Source of the DNA: Mollicutes bacterium
GTDB lineage: Bacteria; Bacillota_I; Bacilli_A; Izemoplasmatales; Izemoplasmataceae
Reading direction: 5' to 3'
Length of the DNA stretch: 43,955 nt
NCBI GenBank assembly: GCA_003568315.1
Contig: PWYL01000026.1
Location: forward strand, 1-43,955
The position numbers were made by a program, and so were the translations under genes. The first letter of the stretch is position 1, and every line of letters begins with the position of its first letter. Below are positions 43,098 through 43,955 of the stretch, piece by piece. A model generated the notes under the pieces. The model saw only the letters and a program-made list of their open reading frames with translations. It was not told the origin of the DNA and made no database searches.

Positions 43098-43586
43098 CTA
43101 CTTCACGTTTTTGACGCTAGACAAGTTGATGTGACAATAGCCATTCTCGTGTTTGTCGAGGTAGTCTTGGTGCGCTTCTTCGGCTTCATAGAAAGGGCTG
43201 TCCCGTTTCACATCAACGTGGATGGGTCGGGTGTGTTTCCTCCGCAGTTCCTTGAGGTACTCGGCAATCACGTTGTCATCGCGCTCATGAAAATTATACA
43301 TGCCGGTGCGATATTGCATGCCGATGTCGGGACCTTGGCGGTTTTTGAGTGTCGGATCGACGATGTTGAAAAAATGCTCAAGCAACGTATAAAGCGACAC
43401 GATACGCTCGTCGTAGACGACGCGAACGGCTTCGGCGTGGCCGCTTCCGGCACACACTTGGTCGTAGGTTGGGTTTTTGGTTGGGCCGTCAACGTAACCG
43501 ACGGTGGTGTCTGTGACGCCCTGCACAAGCTTGAAGTAGGCTTCAACGCCCCAAAAACAACCGCCGGCAAAATCGATGCGTTTCAT
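43098..43586 (-). CDS. msrA: Peptide methionine sulfoxide reductase MsrA
   Basis: 162-aa repair enzyme for methionine S-sulfoxide. Catalytic Cys10 in GGCFWGVEAYF, TVGYVDGPTKNPTYDQVCAGSGHAEAV (described in parts) and GPDIGMQYRTGMY are family hallmarks. One further Cys near position 45 and one near the C-terminus (GYCHINL) could be resolving residues. The start ATG 43586 shares its A with the preceding gene's TGA (TGATG), and AAAGGATG lies upstream; no msrB is next to it. Confidence 0.95.
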   Translation of the reverse strand: MKRIDFAGGCFWGVEAYFKLVQGVTDTTVGYVDGPTKNPTYDQVCAGSGHAEAVRVVYDERIVSLYTLLEHFFNIVDPTLKNRQGPDIGMQYRTGMYNFHERDDNVIAEYLKELRRKHTRPIHVDVKRDSPFYEAEEAHQDYLDKHENGYCHINLSSVKNVK

Positions 43587-43955
43587 CACAAATCATCCTT
43601 TCCGATGAGGTGGTTTACAATCCTTGATGCGGCCACCAAGCCTGCCGCAGGCGGCACGAACGGGCTTGAGGCGGGATAGGGAAGCGAGTTGGGTGTCGGT
43701 GGTTCAAGGCTGAAGACGCAGGGCACACCTGCGGTGATGCCGATGCGGCGAAGGCTTCCCCGCATCACCCGAGCGAGCGGGTCGTGGGTGACCGAGAAGA
43801 GATCGCCGACGCGAATGGCTGTGGCATCAAGCCGATTGCCTTGGCCACAACTCGTTAAAAGCGGTATGCGGTGAGCACGGCACTCGCGCACCAAATCAAT
43901 TTTAAAGGTCACCGTGTCAATGGCGTCGAAGATGACGTCAGGTGTGGCGTCAAAG
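43586..43955 (-). CDS. tcdA: ThiF/TcdA-like enzyme, C-terminal part (5' end outside window)
   Basis: The frame runs in from the right edge. Its visible part begins FDATPDVIFDAIDTVTFKIDLV, the E1-like/ThiF motif, and continues LLTSCGQGNRLDATAIRVGDLFSVTHDPLARVMR, typical of tRNA threonylcarbamoyladenosine dehydratase (TcdA/CsdL). That enzyme converts t6A to its cyclic form in an ATP-dependent step. The ATP-binding N-terminus lies outside. Its stop overlaps the msrA ATG in TGATG, so it heads the visible tcdA-msrA-comEB string. Confidence 0.88.
   Translation of the reverse strand, partial: FDATPDVIFDAIDTVTFKIDLVRECRAHRIPLLTSCGQGNRLDATAIRVGDLFSVTHDPLARVMRGSLRRIGITAGVPCVFSLEPPTPNSLPYPASSPFVPPAAGLVAASRIVNHLIGKDDL

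Overview
The window is a gene-dense bacterial chromosome segment of mid-50s percent GC (judged by eye) carrying ordinary core genes. It looks like a low-complexity member of the Bacillota/Mycoplasmatota side of the tree. The evidence is: a B. subtilis-type ribD-ribE-ribBA-ribH operon under an FMN riboswitch, valS-folC and rplU-rpmA linkage, Obg with an OCT domain, CIRCE-controlled groESL, SepM/YlbL-type Lon protease, ComEB, a YolD/UvrX-type polymerase pair, a BusR-like regulator of a glycine-betaine transporter, and strong AGGAGG-type ribosome binding sites. TGA is used freely as a stop, so the Mycoplasma UGA=Trp code is not in use. No rRNA, tRNA, CRISPR, insertion sequence or prophage signature was seen.

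Layout. 1-4845 (+): 3' part of valS, folC, terminator, then mutY-radC. 4846-5691 (+): consensus promoter, L21-leader-like RNA, rplU and rpmA with no prp protease gene between them. 5692-9974 (+): a GNAT/FlaR-like kinase fusion, obg, ruvA (without ruvB) and a small HExxH metallopeptidase. 10084-12335 (-): an asparaginase and an orphan PHP histidinol phosphatase, separated by about 480 bases that hold a possible small RNA ending at a strong terminator. 12564-15217: rarA and two GNAT acetyltransferases. 15242-17192 (-): radical SAM protein and an orphan EIIC-type membrane protein. 17281-21621 (-): riboflavin operon with a HAD phosphatase tightly coupled to ribH. 21679-25512 (-): BspA-type LRR lipoprotein, glpK, and a fumarate-reductase-like flavoprotein. 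25691-27696 (+): groES-groEL. 27840-32177 (-): PH-like membrane protein, NYN/LOTUS-type RNA-binding protein, alpha/beta hydrolase, a large ankyrin-like protein and a membrane protein. 32267-33822: peroxiredoxin and PerR/Fur regulator, and a tiny GNAT on the other strand. 34002-38021 (-): opuA betaine uptake operon (binding protein first) and its GntR-RCK_C regulator, with matching inverted-repeat operators on both promoters. 38095-39685 (-): UvrX-like Y-family polymerase and YolD-like partner. 39821-43955 (-): a seven-gene, mostly overlapping string tcdA-msrA-comEB-sepM-(membrane protein)-lspA-rluD.

The most coherent system is the osmolyte module. A BusR-like repressor carries a winged helix and an RCK_C domain, which is the c-di-AMP-binding domain in characterised BusR proteins. 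It sits next to an OpuA transporter whose ATPase has tandem CBS domains. Inverted repeats built on ACAACCC/GGGTTGT embrace the -10 elements of both promoters. Other points worth checking are the HAD gene in the rib operon (candidate for the often unassigned dephosphorylation step), a leader before hisJ with two mutually exclusive stems, and the L27 N-terminal extension with a degenerate Prp site. Positions of short sites were read by eye and may be off by a few bases.
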